DNA of 57,721 nucleotides from a virus: IMG/VR virus record IMGVR_UViG_3300033153_005042, positions 1-57,721 of that record. One strand, 5' to 3'. Made by a program: the position numbers and the translations under genes. This document shows, one piece after another, positions 56,274-57,721 of the stretch. How positions within the stretch are numbered: position 1 is the stretch's first letter; each line of letters starts with the position of its first letter. Under the pieces are notes generated by a model. The model searched no databases and had not been told where the DNA came from. It saw only the letters and a list, made by a program, of their open reading frames with translations.

Positions 56274-56873
56274 TTGGCAAGATCAGCATTAAGAGATCCT
56301 TTAGATAAATATAGATGGACTGTGAGTATTTCTGGTTTCAGTAAGATGGGCTTCCAAGAGACGTCCGTACCAGGGTACAGCATAACAACTAAAAAATATG
56401 CTGAAGGAGGCGCTCACTTAACTCCGAGAAAGATAATCAACTCCGTAGAAACTAAGACAGTCAAACTCTCTCGTGGAGTAACTAACGATACAAGTTTCAA
56501 CAGATGGGCAAACGGGTTTATAGACAAAGTTACCAACAACCACTCTTTTGCAGATTCTGGTGAAGTGCTAACGTCAAGCCCCATACTAACTGCGGCGAAC
56601 AACAACGGAGCCAAACCAATCAGAAGTATGATAAGTACTGGAGAAAGTATTAAGTACAGAAGAGATGTTAAGATAGAACACGTTAATAGAGTAGGTCAAG
56701 TAGAAGTTGTGTATATGCTATACAACGCATTCCCAATAGAATATTCACCAGCATCTGACTTTGATTCCACCGCAGATGACGGAGTTAGTATAGAATCAAT
56801 AACATTAGAGTACGAGAGTTTTGAAGTGTTGTACTCAGGGATAGCAGGTACAGCAGCCAATTTGATAACTTAA
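56274..56873 (+). CDS. Tail tube protein (paralogue 3), TTG start
   Basis: The product is 199 aa, starting at TTG 56274 (AGGAG upstream). ARSALRDPLDKYRWTVSISG and DVKIEHVNRVGQVEVVYMLY, then NAFPIEYSPASDFDSTADDG, show the same fold with lower identity. It may cap the tube or connect it to the baseplate. Confidence 0.82.
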   Translation: MARSALRDPLDKYRWTVSISGFSKMGFQETSVPGYSITTKKYAEGGAHLTPRKIINSVETKTVKLSRGVTNDTSFNRWANGFIDKVTNNHSFADSGEVLTSSPILTAANNNGAKPIRSMISTGESIKYRRDVKIEHVNRVGQVEVVYMLYNAFPIEYSPASDFDSTADDGVSIESITLEYESFEVLYSGIAGTAANLIT

Positions 56874-56896
56874 GCAATCAACCGAGGAGACGATTA

Positions 56897-57682
56897 ATGC
56901 TTATACAATTACCTAACGGTCTTATTGATGGTACAGACCTTTTTAATTACGCAGACGTAGACGAACTTAGAGGTAAACAGCAGAATTACTTAGCCAACCA
57001 AGATTTGGTAGTAGGTAACATTGGACACGTACCTAAAATTTTAGAAGATATGATACTAAGCCTACAAACAAAAGAAGGCCTTAAGTGGAAAGGGGATGTG
57101 TCCAAAGCTATTTGGAAATTACCTACAGGAGACATAGAAACAATCCTAATAAACATTAGAAAGAATACTTATGGAGGTAAGTTCTATCATGTGGCTGAGT
57201 GTACGCACTGTGACCATGAGATGGGCGACCTCCTTTTACAGCTAGAGGACTTAAAAACAAAGCCTTTCGATTTGACAGAAATGATAAAAAGTAAGTACAT
57301 AACACTACCTAAAGCTAAAATAGAAGTTGAAGTTAAGCCTACGTACTTAAGAGACATCTTTGACATGATCAAAATCACTACAGGCAAAAAAGACAAACTA
57401 GTAACTTCGTTGATTCCCTTATCAATCAAGAGTATAAAATCAGGCACTGAAGAACAGCCTGTAATAACAAGTCCAATAAATAGCTCACATATAGAAGACT
57501 TACCAGTAAGTGACTTACTTCACCTACAAGACCAACTTGATAAGACTAAAGTAGAAGGTTCTATAGACACTACTATTGAAATAGAATGTTCAGAGTGTCA
57601 CAAAGATTTTGAAACAAAGTTAAATGTGTTTGATTCAACTTTTTTCGACCCTACCAAGGGATCTACGTCTGGGAGTATGTAG
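56897..57682 (+). CDS. Baseplate/tail assembly protein, T4 gp26-like
   Basis: The product is 261 aa. RGKQQNYLANQDLVVGNIGH (25-44), ILEDMILSLQTKEGL and C-x2-C pairs at 102-105 and about 234-237 fit the gp26-like baseplate or tail-assembly-chaperone family that usually lies just before the tape measure gene. CGAGGAG lies upstream. The window ends 39 nt after its stop. Confidence 0.7.
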   Translation: MLIQLPNGLIDGTDLFNYADVDELRGKQQNYLANQDLVVGNIGHVPKILEDMILSLQTKEGLKWKGDVSKAIWKLPTGDIETILINIRKNTYGGKFYHVAECTHCDHEMGDLLLQLEDLKTKPFDLTEMIKSKYITLPKAKIEVEVKPTYLRDIFDMIKITTGKKDKLVTSLIPLSIKSIKSGTEEQPVITSPINSSHIEDLPVSDLLHLQDQLDKTKVEGSIDTTIEIECSECHKDFETKLNVFDSTFFDPTKGSTSGSM

Positions 57683-57721
57683 ATCATAAATCCGATCTCT
57701 TGGGAGATTACACATTTTTCG

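Noticed and set aside
57640-57721. Programmed frameshift at the end of the gp26-like gene
   Set aside because: Tail chaperone genes often frameshift, but no convincing slippery heptamer is visible and the downstream sequence is too short to judge.
1-57721. tRNA or rRNA genes
   Set aside because: No cloverleaf with a TTCRA arm was seen by eye; a tRNAscan run would be needed to exclude them fully.

Overview
This window is part of the genome of a contractile-tailed phage (myovirus). The evidence is a large terminase, portal, scaffold, HK97-type capsid protein, tail sheath, tail tube proteins and a T4 gp26-like baseplate protein in one block. The DNA is AT-rich. The host is probably a Gram-negative bacterium: two clear TTGACA/TATAAT-like promoters are present, many promoters have sigma-54 (-24/-12) geometry, and both exported proteins carry ordinary Sec signals. 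I cannot name the host.

Layout. (1) 1-11 kb, minus strand: replication and recombination genes. These are an AEP-type primase-helicase carrying an intein, an ERF annealing protein, a RecB/Cas4-like nuclease, a sigma-region-4-like DNA-binding protein, a secreted zincin, a lytic transglycosylase and many tiny genes. (2) 11-14.5 kb, minus: a MoxR ATPase paired with a metallopeptidase/VWA protein, plus a conserved unknown. (3) 14.5-23.2 kb, minus: about 30 very small genes packed end to end. (4) 23.2-29.3 kb, plus: short operons separated by unusually elaborate repeated intergenic regions. (5) 29.4-31.4 kb, minus: eight more tiny genes. (6) 31.4-31.75 kb: a divergent promoter region. (7) 31.75-57.7 kb, plus: small genes, then packaging, head, neck and tail genes in the usual order.

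Three things stand out. First, about 40 of the tiny genes belong to one expanded family. They have an N-terminal KOW/SH3-like opening (FKVGDxVLV type) and end in a shared C-terminal tag, ELxxAIY or SLEYAIF. The tag codons usually contain the start codon of the next gene (GGCTATTTATG), so one stretch of DNA serves as peptide tag, ribosome binding site and start. The tag also persists where no gene follows, so it is conserved as protein. Second, at least ten operons between 12.4 and 23.2 kb, and five in the 23-27 kb plus-strand block, are preceded by GG-N10-GC promoters of sigma-54 type. The plus-strand ones come with repeated AGTCCGGATAGG elements and TGTC...GACA palindromes placed where enhancer-binding activators usually sit. 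Third, two self-splicing elements are present. The primase-helicase has an intein in its Walker A loop. The portal gene is split by a 1,011-nt group I intron encoding a LAGLIDADG endonuclease, and its spliced reading frame can be derived from P1 and P10 pairing.

Functions assigned to tiny genes are descriptive only; no homology search was possible.
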